A stretch of DNA of 36,932 nt. It comes from CAYVTZ01 sp964454685 (GTDB lineage: Bacteria > Bacillota > Clostridia > Christensenellales > Christensenellaceae). The position numbers were made by a program, and so were the translations under genes. Within the stretch, counting starts at the first letter, position 1. The number at the start of each line of letters is the position of its first letter. Location of the stretch: contig CAYVTZ010000032.1 in the NCBI GenBank assembly GCA_964454685.1, positions 1-36,932 of the forward strand. Direction: 5' to 3'. Of the stretch, positions 8,213 to 16,199 are shown in pieces. The notes beneath the pieces are model-generated. The model saw only the letters and a program-made list of their open reading frames with translations. It made no database searches and was not told the DNA's origin.

Positions 8213-9241
8213 TTACTCTTTTTCCAAAAAATAGTTTAATATATCGTTCATGCTCATGCCCACATAATGCAGTACGCTAATCACCTTCGCGTAATCCATG
8301 CGCGTGGGGCCGATCACACCAAAAGAACCGATGTCCTCCCCGCCCACCTTGTAGGTCGCCGTCACCACACTCACATCACGAAAATCCTCGTAAGGGTTTT
8401 CATGCCCAATGCGTATGGTAAATTCCAAATCTCGCGCATTTGAAATCATCTGGTATAGCGCGTCCTTGGTCTCTAAAAGCTGCAAGAAGTGCTGTGCCTT
8501 GCCAATATCCTGATATTCGGGATAGTTGAAAATGTTGCGCGCACCGCCCAGCACCACCTCATTTTTGTTGGTATTCGCGTCAATCGCGTGAAACACCTCG
8601 TCCACCACCGCCTGATGCTCCGCAAAGACCTCCTCACATTTCTGTCTTATGGTCTGCGCCGCGTCCACAACAGAAGCGCTCTGCACCTGCTCGGTCAGCA
8701 TATTGGACAATCGTTCAAATTGAACCATATCCATGCTTGCGGGAATGTTGATCACGGTGTCTGTCACCAGTCCGCCGTCCGTCACCATCACCAGCACCGC
8801 CTTTGTATCTGTGATCTTGACGATCTGGATTCGCTTGAGCTTCGTGGTTGCAAGCTGCGGGGCTGTCACGAGTGAAATATGGTTCGTCATTTCCGACAGC
8901 GCACGGGCTGCCGCATCCAAAACCTGCCCCATCTCGCTCATGCGCATCCCAAAATACGCACGAATGGACTTCATCTCCGCAGAGGTCAGCTTGCCGGCGT
9001 GCATCATGGTGTCTACATACAGCCGATATGCCAGATCGCTGGGCGTCCTTCCCGCACTCGCATGCGGTTGATAGAGATATCCCATTTCCTCTAAGTCTGC
9101 CATTTCATTGCGAATGGTGGCAGAGCTGTAATTAAAATCCGGCTTCTTGGAAAGTGTGCGCGAACCGACCGGAATGCCTGTATCAATGTAATCATCAATA
9201 ATGGCTCGCAGTATCTTCAACTTGCGATCAGACAGCTCCAT
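8213..9241 (-). CDS. hrcA: Heat-inducible transcription repressor HrcA
   Basis: Repressor that binds CIRCE and shuts off the heat-shock operon until GroEL is titrated away. The 342 residues begin with a winged helix (ELSDRKLKILRAIIDDYIDTG, then SSATIRNEMADLEEMGYL). The conserved HASAGRTPSDLAYRLYVD and the GAF-like C-terminal domain ending IGPTRMDYAKVISVLHYVG follow. ATG at 9241 has AAAGGAG with eight bases between. It is the first gene of the operon, with a CIRCE directly upstream, so autoregulation is expected. Confidence 0.97.
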   Translation of the reverse strand: MELSDRKLKILRAIIDDYIDTGIPVGSRTLSKKPDFNYSSATIRNEMADLEEMGYLYQPHASAGRTPSDLAYRLYVDTMMHAGKLTSAEMKSIRAYFGMRMSEMGQVLDAAARALSEMTNHISLVTAPQLATTKLKRIQIVKITDTKAVLVMVTDGGLVTDTVINIPASMDMVQFERLSNMLTEQVQSASVVDAAQTIRQKCEEVFAEHQAVVDEVFHAIDANTNKNEVVLGGARNIFNYPEYQDIGKAQHFLQLLETKDALYQMISNARDLEFTIRIGHENPYEDFRDVSVVTATYKVGGEDIGSFGVIGPTRMDYAKVISVLHYVGMSMNDILNYFLEKE

Positions 9242-9273
9242 GGGTCACGCTCCTTTCTCCTGTTTTTGCGTTG

Positions 9274-9300
9274 TTAGCACTCTACAATGTCGAGTGCTAA
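9274..9300 (-). promoter_or_regulatory. CIRCE operator (HrcA binding site)
   Basis: Perfect 9-9-9 inverted repeat: TTAGCACTC, nine-base spacer, GAGTGCTAA. It matches the CIRCE consensus exactly. It lies just downstream of the predicted transcription start, so HrcA bound here would block initiation or clearance for hrcA-grpE-dnaK-dnaJ. Confidence 0.98.
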
Positions 9301-9312
9301 TTCTTTCCTATA

Positions 9313-9341
9313 AAGATACCACCCATTAGGGTGGTTGTCAA
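9313..9341 (-). promoter_or_regulatory. Sigma-A promoter of hrcA operon with palindromic spacer
   Basis: On the minus strand TTGACA (9336-9341), 17 bp, TATCTT (9313-9318). The spacer is filled by a perfect inverted repeat, in plus orientation ACCACCC-ATTA-GGGTGGT (9318-9335), which may be a second operator. The CIRCE follows directly downstream. Confidence 0.88.
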
Positions 9342-9571
9342 GTTTTTAAATGAATTTCAGGGGAAGAAACTGTAAATAATTTGTAACTTGTACCATCGCA
9401 AATCGCTCTGTCTCTTTTACACGGCACGCAACGGATTATGTTCCCAAATATCCGTCCACAAACTGTATGATTTCTGGGATTCTGTTTTTGGCAACATTCC
9501 ATACAGCATGCATATCTAATGCTTGGCATATGTGCGCAGCCAAGTCCCTCATACTTGCGCTTTCTCCCCCA

Positions 9572-10702
9572 CTATATCGTCTCAATCAAATGCGAAACCA
9601 ACCGGTTATGGAAATCAAATCCCTTTTTGGTCGGTCTAAAACTGCTGTCTGTCAGCTTGCCAAGACCCTCCTCGGCAACCCGCTCCAGCGCGCCCGAAAA
9701 TTCTTCCGGGAAATCTCTGCCAAATCTTCTCGAATACTCGTACAACAAAAATCCATCCGAAAGACGTGTCTTTAGCATCAAAAATTCCAGCTTACGCTGC
9801 TTGGGGCTGATGACCTCGCTTTGCGCATACCGCATCTGAAAATTTTGCATATTGCCGATGTATTCCTTCAAATTGTCCGTGTTGGCAAAGCGGATGTTCT
9901 GCACACAGGAGTGCGCCGCCACCCCAAGTCCCAAATAATCCTTAATCTGCCAATATTTTAGATTGTGGCGGCAGGTTTTTCCGCCATATGCAAAATTGGA
10001 AATCTCATAATGCTTGTATCCAACCTGGCGCAGCATATATTGCACCAAATGATACATCTGCACATCCAGTTCTTCGTCCACGCGCGGCAACTGCCCCGCC
10101 TCATACAATCGGTGCAAATAGGTGCCGGGCTCCAGCTTGAGCGCATAGGCGGAAACATGTTCGGGACGCAGCGAGATTACATAGTCCAGTGTGCGCTTAA
10201 AATCCCGAAACGTCTGTCCGGGCAGCGCATACATCACGTCGATGTTAATGTTGTCAAACCCCTCTTTGCGTGCTGCGTCAAACGCCGCATCAAACTGCTG
10301 CGCCGTGTGCATTCTGCCCAAAAGCTGCAAATGTTCCGGCTGAATTGCCTGCAAACCAATGCTCAGGCGGTTTACGCCCGCCGCGCGATACCCTTGCAAT
10401 TTTTGCGCATCCAGCGTGCATGGGTTCGCTTCCAGCGTGATTTCGCAGTCCTGCATCACGTTAAAATTTGTGCGCAGTTGTGTCAGCAACTCCGTCATCT
10501 GCACCACGGAAAGCAACGAAGGCGTTCCGCCACCCAAAAAGATGGAATCCACTTTGTCACGGTTTGCCCGTCCAGCCATCTGTATCTCAGAAAGTAGCGC
10601 GTTAAAATATTCGTGGCTCACCCGTGCCGCCGGCACGGAAAAAAAGTCGCAATACGCACATTTCTTTTTGCAATATGGAATATGTATGTACAATCCTAAC
10701 AT
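9572..10702 (-). CDS. hemW: Radical-SAM heme chaperone HemW
   Basis: HemN-related protein that binds heme and a 4Fe-4S cluster and is thought to insert heme into target proteins; it is often misannotated as coproporphyrinogen III oxidase. The 376 residues start MLGLYIHIPYCKKKCAYCDF, with CxxxCxxC at C11, C15 and C18 and the HemW-type CxF after it. Conserved FLGGGTPSLL, EANPCTLD, RLSIGLQ, DVMYALPGQT and YEISNFA follow. The ATG is one base after the lepA stop and has no clear ribosome binding site, so translation is probably coupled. The lepA-hemW pair is common in Firmicutes. Confidence 0.92.
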   Translation of the reverse strand: MLGLYIHIPYCKKKCAYCDFFSVPAARVSHEYFNALLSEIQMAGRANRDKVDSIFLGGGTPSLLSVVQMTELLTQLRTNFNVMQDCEITLEANPCTLDAQKLQGYRAAGVNRLSIGLQAIQPEHLQLLGRMHTAQQFDAAFDAARKEGFDNINIDVMYALPGQTFRDFKRTLDYVISLRPEHVSAYALKLEPGTYLHRLYEAGQLPRVDEELDVQMYHLVQYMLRQVGYKHYEISNFAYGGKTCRHNLKYWQIKDYLGLGVAAHSCVQNIRFANTDNLKEYIGNMQNFQMRYAQSEVISPKQRKLEFLMLKTRLSDGFLLYEYSRRFGRDFPEEFSGALERVAEEGLGKLTDSSFRPTKKGFDFHNRLVSHLIETI

Positions 10703-10703
10703 A

Positions 10704-12506
10704 TCAATTCATTTTAAGCACGCTCATAAATGCCTCGGAAGGCACTTCTACACTGCCCACCTGACGCATCCGCTTCTTACCTTCTTTCTGTTTTTCCAGC
10801 AGCTTCTTCTTTCGAGAAATGTCGCCGCCATAGCACTTGGCAAGCACATCCTTACGCATCGCCTTCACGGTCTCCCGCGCAATGATCTTGCTGCCAATCG
10901 CCGCCTGAATCGGAATTTCAAACATCTGCCGCGGAATCACTTCCTTTAGCTTTTCCGCAATCATTCTGCCGCGCGCATAGGCGCGTTCACGATGCACAAT
11001 GAGCGAAAGCGCATCGCATACATCCCCGTTCAGCATCAAATCCAGCTTCACCAAATCGCTCTTGGAATACCCTTTGATCTCATAATCCATCGACGCATAC
11101 CCGCGCGTTCTGGATTTCAGGCTGTCAAAAAAGTCATAGATAATCTCGTTCAAGGGCAGATCATAGTGCAGCACCACACGCGTTTCTTCGATATATTCCA
11201 TGTTCTTGAATACACCACGCTTCTCTTGACACAGTTCCATCACCGCGCCCACATAGGTGTCCGGCGTCATGATGCTCACTTCCGCCACCGGCTCCTCCAT
11301 GTATTCTATCGTAGAAGGATCCGGCAGATTGGTCGGATTCTCGATGGTCAGCAATTCCCCGCTGGTCAAAATCACGTGATACGCCACACTGGGCGCCGTC
11401 GTCACCAAATCAAGATCAAATTCACGTTCCAGACGCTCTTGGATGATCTCCATGTGCAACAATCCCAAAAATCCGCAGCGGAAGCCAAATCCAAGCGCCA
11501 CCGATACTTCCGGGTCAAACATCAAAGATGCGTCGTTGAGTTGCAGCTTGTCCAGTGCATCCCGCAAATCGTCATATTTCGCGCCGTCCGCCGGATAAAT
11601 TCCGCAGTATACCATGGGTGTGATCTTTTTATATCCGGGCAGCGCCTCGCCGGTCGGGTTTTCCTGGTGCGTGATGGTGTCGCCCACCCGCGCGTCTCCA
11701 ATGGTTTTGATGCTCGCCGCAATAAACCCAACATCCCCTGCTTTCAGCTCCTTGGCAGTCAAAAGCTCCGGCGCAAACACGCCTACTTCCGTCACATCAA
11801 AGGATTTCCCCGATGACATAAAGCGAATGACGTCGTCCTCACGCACACAGCCGTCCATCACACGCACATAGCTGATTGCACCCTTATAATTATCGTAAAA
11901 AGAATCAAACACCAGCGCTTTTAACGGCGCATTCACATCCCCCTTGGGCGCAGGCAGTTTCTCTACAATGGCGTCCAGCACATGTTCCACGTTCAATCCG
12001 CTTTTCGCACTGATGCGCGGCGCATCCGAAGCTTCAATGCCCAAAACATCCTCAATCTCCTGCGCGATCTCGTCCGGTCTTGCGCTCGGCAGATCGCATT
12101 TGTTGATGACGGGGATGATTTCAAGGTCGTTGTCCATCGCCAAATATACATTCGCCAGTGTTTGCGCTTCAATCCCTTGGCTTGCATCCACCACCAGTAC
12201 CGCGCCCTCACACGCCGCAAGTGAGCGGGAAACTTCGTAAGTGAAATCCACGTGTCCGGGCGTATCAATCAAATTCAGCTCATATTCCACGCCGTCTTTG
12301 GTGTGGATCATACGCACCGCCTGCGATTTGATTGTGATGCCGCGTTCCCGTTCCAAGTCCATCGTATCCAAAAGCTGTTCCTTCAAATCACGCTGCAAAA
12401 CCGTTCCCGTTCGTTCAATCAAACGATCTGCAAGTGTCGATTTCCCGTGGTCGATGTGTGCAATAATGCAAAAATTTCTTATATTTTTCTGATAATCGTT
12501 GTCCAT
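10704..12506 (-). CDS. lepA: Elongation factor 4 (LepA), ribosomal GTPase
   Basis: Translational GTPase that binds the ribosome and is linked to back-translocation and ribosome assembly; 600 residues, the normal size. G motifs are AHIDHGKSTLADRL (G1), DTPGHVDFTYEVSRSLAACE (G3) and NKCDLPSA (G4). The LepA-specific C-terminal domain ends in the basic stretch YGGDISRKKKLLEKQKEGKK. The frame is open for nine codons upstream through a GTG at 12533, but the conserved start is MDNDYQKNIRNFCIIAHIDH, so ATG at 12506 is used despite a weak AGAGAAG ribosome binding site. Confidence 0.96.
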   Translation of the reverse strand: MDNDYQKNIRNFCIIAHIDHGKSTLADRLIERTGTVLQRDLKEQLLDTMDLERERGITIKSQAVRMIHTKDGVEYELNLIDTPGHVDFTYEVSRSLAACEGAVLVVDASQGIEAQTLANVYLAMDNDLEIIPVINKCDLPSARPDEIAQEIEDVLGIEASDAPRISAKSGLNVEHVLDAIVEKLPAPKGDVNAPLKALVFDSFYDNYKGAISYVRVMDGCVREDDVIRFMSSGKSFDVTEVGVFAPELLTAKELKAGDVGFIAASIKTIGDARVGDTITHQENPTGEALPGYKKITPMVYCGIYPADGAKYDDLRDALDKLQLNDASLMFDPEVSVALGFGFRCGFLGLLHMEIIQERLEREFDLDLVTTAPSVAYHVILTSGELLTIENPTNLPDPSTIEYMEEPVAEVSIMTPDTYVGAVMELCQEKRGVFKNMEYIEETRVVLHYDLPLNEIIYDFFDSLKSRTRGYASMDYEIKGYSKSDLVKLDLMLNGDVCDALSLIVHRERAYARGRMIAEKLKEVIPRQMFEIPIQAAIGSKIIARETVKAMRKDVLAKCYGGDISRKKKLLEKQKEGKKRMRQVGSVEVPSEAFMSVLKMN

Positions 12507-12623
12507 ACTTCTCTTTCTTTTGCCCGAACGCACCTACGCAACGCCATTCCGGCTGCAGGTGTCTTCCGGCAAACATATAATCTTTGGCATAATGCTGAAA
12601 TCAATCCATTCCTACCCGATTAT

Positions 12624-12652
12624 ATGATACGAAATTTCCTCTCAAATTGCAA
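12624..12652 (-). promoter_or_regulatory. Probable sigma-A promoter of lepA-hemW
   Basis: On the minus strand TTGCAA (12647-12652), 17 bp, TATCAT (12624-12629), about 118 bp before the lepA start. A second TATAAT lies five bases further downstream but at poor spacing. Confidence 0.6.
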
Positions 12653-12739
12653 CCAAGGAAACAATTTTTTCCAAAAAAACCATTTTCATGGCAAGTCAAA
12701 ACGCAAGGAGTGTCGTGGTTCGCAGTCCCAACTCCCATC

Positions 12740-13218
12740 AACGCAGTAGCTTTCAGCCAATCGCTCGTCGGTGCAATGTTGCATAATTTTCAAACATTTC
12801 ACCCTATACGGCTTATGCAAAAACCCCTGTCTCCCTCCGCGCAAAACCGTCCTGCCATTGCCTGTGTTGTTCCATTGCACCCCGTTGCGTCTCCTCTACC
12901 CCACAAAATCCTAATCGCTCACCGCTGTCGTCAGAAATCAATCGTTTTTCAAGGTCAGAGACCGACGAAAAACATCTTCTTGCTGGGGGATTCTCAAAGG
13001 GGCGAACGCTGTTCCCCCTTTGAAATTGCCGTAAGGCAATGCCAGCGGGGATCCCTGCCTACTCTTGGGAAAGCCTTGCGTGCGTCTCGTCACTCCAAAC
13101 CTCCGACACTCGTCTCCCGCTAAAGCGGAAGCCTCTTGTCTCCGGTTGTCGCTCCTTTTCCCAACAAAGCAGGCTTTGCTGGGACCCTATCTTAGCCAAT
13201 CACTTCGTTCTTGGGGCA
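12740..13218. repeat. Long hairpin-rich direct repeat, copy 1
   Basis: First of two copies of a gene-free sequence between lepA and the LUD gene. The last 334 bp (12885-13218) align nearly base for base with 13328-13660, and roughly the final 150 bp look identical. Stems visible in this copy include TCAAAGGGG/CCCCTTTGA, TTGCC-GTAA-GGCAA, CCGCTAAAGCGG and CAAAGC-AG-GCTTTG. Plus-strand ORFs of 60-170 codons cross it but have no ribosome binding sites and resemble nothing I know. The 12653-12739 stretch before it shows nothing. Confidence 0.8.
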
Positions 13219-13240
13219 TTCTAGCCCTCTATCATTTCAC

Positions 13241-13660
13241 AACGCAGTTGCTTTCAGCCAATCGCTCGTCGTCGCAAAGTTCGCTCCGCTCCGCTTCACG
13301 CTCCCGCGCAAAGCTGCACACGCTCTCTTGCGTCTCCTCTGCCCCACAAAATCCTATTCCCTCGCCACTGTCGTCAGAAATCAATCGTTTTTCAAGGTCA
13401 GTGACCGACGAAAAACATCTTCTTGCTGGGGGATTCTCAAAGGGGGGACGCAGTTTCCCCTTTGAAATTGCCGATAGGCAATGCCAGCGGGGACCCCTGC
13501 CTACTCTCGGGAAAGCCTTGCGTGCGTCTCGTCACTCCAAACCTCCGACACTCGTCTCCCGCTAAAGCGGAAGCCTCTTGTCTCCGGTTGTCGCTCCTTT
13601 TCCCAACAAAGCAGGCTTTGCTGGGACCCTATCTTAGCCAATCACTTCGTTCTTGGGGCA
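13241..13660. repeat. Long hairpin-rich direct repeat, copy 2
   Basis: Second copy, opening with the same AACGCAGT(T)GCTTTCAGCC edge and closing with TTCTTGGGGCA, as copy 1 does. Differences from copy 1 fall mainly in its first half; in the hairpins they sit in loops (TTGCC-GATA-GGCAA here against GTAA in copy 1) while the stems are kept. Motifs at both ends, AGCCAATCGCTCGT and AGCCAATCACTTCGT, resemble each other, hinting at a smaller internal repeat. No ORF is convincing. Confidence 0.8.
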
Positions 13661-13751
13661 AAACGCAAAATACTTATCGAAATCCCCCATCGTTTGTGCT
13701 ACAATAAAGTAAATCAACTCAAAATTTTTTTTGTAAAGGAAGTGTATCAAG

Positions 13752-14363
13752 ATGGATTATTCAGAATTGATCGCATTGTTGAACAAAAAAGGATTTCATG
13801 CCGCATTTTTCAAGGATGTGGATTCTGCAAAGCAGTATGTGTTAAAGCTGATCGAGCCGGACACCAGCGTGGGCATGGGCGGCAGCGTCAGCATTCTCAA
13901 AAGCGGGTTGTTTAACGATGTCGTGGCAACAGGCAAGCAGGTGTTTTCCGCAATGCTGGAAAAGGATAAAGAGCGACCGGATCTCAAGCGTTGCTATCAC
14001 GACGCAATGAACGCAGACGTGTACCTCACTTCCACCAACGCGCTCACCCTGCAAGGCGACCTCATCAACATTGACGGACGCGGCAACCGCGTTGCGGCTA
14101 TGTTCTACGGACCGGAAAAAGTGATTGTGTTCTGTGGCACCAACAAGATCACCAAAGGGCCGCACGATGCCATCGCCCGCATCAAAAAAGAAGCATGCCC
14201 CAAAAACGCGCAGCGCCTCAAACTGGATACCCCCTGCGCCACAGGCAAATGTACAGAATGCGATTCACCGCAGCGCATGTGCAACGTCACGGTGCGGATG
14301 CAGTATCCCACACGCGAAAAGGAAATTCATATCGTATTGGTAGACGAAGCGCTTGGATACTAA
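13752..14363 (+). CDS. LUD-domain (LutC/YkgG-like) protein
   Basis: LUD (DUF162) family protein. Relatives include LutC, involved in lactate oxidation, but single-gene LUD proteins such as this in Clostridia have no settled function. The 203 residues contain the family motifs VGMGGSVSILKSG (about 40-52), TSTNALTLQGDLINIDGRGN (about 93-112) and VIVFCGTNKI. Near the C-terminus cysteines C162, C167, C170 and C177 form a compact C-x4-C-x2-C-x6-C group that could bind a metal or Fe-S cluster; this is inferred from spacing. ATG at 13752 has AGGAAG nine bases upstream and a TACAAT -10-like box at 13700-13705. No lutA or lutB is present in the window. Confidence 0.82.
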   Translation: MDYSELIALLNKKGFHAAFFKDVDSAKQYVLKLIEPDTSVGMGGSVSILKSGLFNDVVATGKQVFSAMLEKDKERPDLKRCYHDAMNADVYLTSTNALTLQGDLINIDGRGNRVAAMFYGPEKVIVFCGTNKITKGPHDAIARIKKEACPKNAQRLKLDTPCATGKCTECDSPQRMCNVTVRMQYPTREKEIHIVLVDEALGY

Positions 14364-14398
14364 TCCAGCCCAAATAATAATGTAAGGGGAAAAAGCTC

Positions 14399-16117
14399 AT
14401 GGGTTATATGCAAAATTACGAAGTATGGAAAAAAGCACTGGACGGAACGCCAATGGGGGCGGAGCTCTCTGTTCTGGCTCAGGACGAAAAACAGTTGCAG
14501 GACAGCTTTTACCGCGAGATGGAGTTTGGAACGGCCGGTATGCGTGGCATCATCGGTTTGGGCACCAACCGCATGAACATCTTTACGGTTAAGCGCGCCA
14601 CACTTGCGTTGGCAAAGCTGCTAAACGAAAGCGGCAAGGCACAGGACGGCGTTGCAATCGCCTACGATACACGCAAAAACAGCGATCTTTTCGCACAGGC
14701 AGCAGCAGGCGTTCTCTGCGCGAATGGCGTAAAAGTTTATCTGTACGATACGCCGCACAGCGTGCCGCAGCTCTCTTTTACCATTTTAGAGCTGAAATGT
14801 GCCGCCGGTGTCGTCGTCACCGCCAGTCACAATCCGCCTGAATACAACGGATATAAAGTCTATGGCGATGATGGCGGGCAGTGCCCCGTCGCGGATTCCG
14901 ATCGCATCACGCAGTATATCGCACAGATCGACGATATGTTCCGGATCGAGGAAATGCCCTTTGATGAAGCACGCTACAAAGGACTGCTGATCGACATCGG
15001 CTCAGACCTCGACGAAATCTATTATAAAAAGGTCGAGGCACTCACCCTCAGCCCGGACGCAGTGCGCGAGCAAGCAGATACACTCAACATCGTCTATACC
15101 CCGCTGCACGGCACCGGTAACATTCCGGTGCGGCGTGTGCTCAAAGATATCGGGATTCGCCGCCTGCACGTCGTGCCGGAGCAGGAACACCCGGATAGCG
15201 CCTTTTCTACCGTCAAAGCGCCCAACCCCGAGGAACGCGATTGCTATAACTTGGCGATTGCGCTTGCAAACAAGGAAAATGCAAATCTGATACTCGCCAC
15301 CGATCCGGACAGCGATCGTCTGGGCGTTGTGGTGCGCGATGCGCAAAACGAATTCGTTGTACTTACAGGCAATCAAATTGGCTGTCTGTTGCTGGATTAT
15401 GTATTGCAGCGCAAACAGCCGCTGCCACAAGACGGTTTCGTCGTCAAATCCATCGTCACAACGGATATGGTGGACGTCATCTGTAAGCACTTTGGCGCGG
15501 AGCTGCGCGGTGTGTTCACGGGCTTTAAATTCATTGCGGAACAAATCGCAAACAGCATCGAGACAGGCAAAGGGCAATATTTGTTCGGCTTTGAAGAAAG
15601 CTATGGCTATTTGCTCGGCACCTTCGTGCGCGACAAGGACGCGGTTCAGGCAGCCATGCTCATTGCGGAAGCAGCATGTTATTATGCACAGCAAGGCAAA
15701 ACGCTGTATGAGGCGTTAATGGGCCTGTATGAAACATACGGTTGGTTTGAGGAAGTCGTACTCTCCAAGACGCTTTACGGTCAGGAGGGAATCGCCAAGA
15801 TCATGAACGCGGTAGAGACTCTGCGCAAAAACTATCCCGATCAAATCGGTGATTTCACCGTAAAAGCCGTGCGCGACTATAAAACCCGGCAGTATCTCAA
15901 TAAGGCGACCGGCGTCGTCACCCCCATCGAGATGGAGACCTCAAATGTGCTCTACTTCGAGCTGGAGGATGCGCGTTTCATCATTCGCCCTTCGGGTACG
16001 GAGCCAAAGCTGAAATCCTATCTCTCCGCTTGTTCGGCAGATCGGTCACAGGCTGCGGCATCACTTAAACGGCTCAAAGAAAGTGCAAGCGCACTCATCG
16101 ACGAATTAACCAAATAA
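14399..16117 (+). CDS. Alpha-D-phosphohexomutase (phosphoglucomutase/phosphomannomutase)
   Basis: Interconverts hexose 1- and 6-phosphates, most likely glucose, for glycan precursors and glycogen. The 572 residues match the long PgcA-like subgroup. All four signatures are present: the phosphoserine loop TASHNPPEYNGYKVY (Ser143), the magnesium loop DPDSDR (302-307), the sugar-recognition GFEESYGYL and the phosphate loop RPSGTEPKLKSYL. MEFGTAGMRGIIGLGTNRMN near residues 41-60 is typical of the subgroup. ATG at 14399 has AAGGGG nine bases upstream. It is 35 bp after the LUD gene, so the two are probably co-transcribed, and a strong terminator follows. Substrate specificity cannot be read from sequence alone. 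Confidence 0.92.
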   Translation: MGYMQNYEVWKKALDGTPMGAELSVLAQDEKQLQDSFYREMEFGTAGMRGIIGLGTNRMNIFTVKRATLALAKLLNESGKAQDGVAIAYDTRKNSDLFAQAAAGVLCANGVKVYLYDTPHSVPQLSFTILELKCAAGVVVTASHNPPEYNGYKVYGDDGGQCPVADSDRITQYIAQIDDMFRIEEMPFDEARYKGLLIDIGSDLDEIYYKKVEALTLSPDAVREQADTLNIVYTPLHGTGNIPVRRVLKDIGIRRLHVVPEQEHPDSAFSTVKAPNPEERDCYNLAIALANKENANLILATDPDSDRLGVVVRDAQNEFVVLTGNQIGCLLLDYVLQRKQPLPQDGFVVKSIVTTDMVDVICKHFGAELRGVFTGFKFIAEQIANSIETGKGQYLFGFEESYGYLLGTFVRDKDAVQAAMLIAEAACYYAQQGKTLYEALMGLYETYGWFEEVVLSKTLYGQEGIAKIMNAVETLRKNYPDQIGDFTVKAVRDYKTRQYLNKATGVVTPIEMETSNVLYFELEDARFIIRPSGTEPKLKSYLSACSADRSQAAASLKRLKESASALIDELTK

Positions 16118-16133
16118 AAACCTGCAACAACGC

Positions 16134-16157
16134 AAAAGGGGCCGAAAAGCCCCTTTT
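16134..16157 (+). terminator. Terminator between convergent pgm and the secreted-protein gene
   Basis: Perfect 9-bp stem AAAAGGGGC/GCCCCTTTT with a six-base loop. It ends in TTTT on both strands, so it probably serves both the plus-strand mutase gene and the minus-strand gene ending at 16200. Confidence 0.88.
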
Positions 16158-16199
16158 ATTGTATCCATAAAATCCATTCATCGAGCAACACAACGAATC

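Noticed and set aside
9338..9529. 63-codon minus-strand ORF between hemW and hrcA
   Set aside because: It overlaps the hrcA promoter, has no ribosome binding site and no recognisable content. The 9342-9571 gap otherwise shows nothing.
12647..13707. Several plus-strand ORFs of 60-166 codons across the long repeats
   Set aside because: No ribosome binding sites, shifted frames between copies and low-complexity Ser/Arg-rich products; the DNA is better seen as a non-coding structured repeat.
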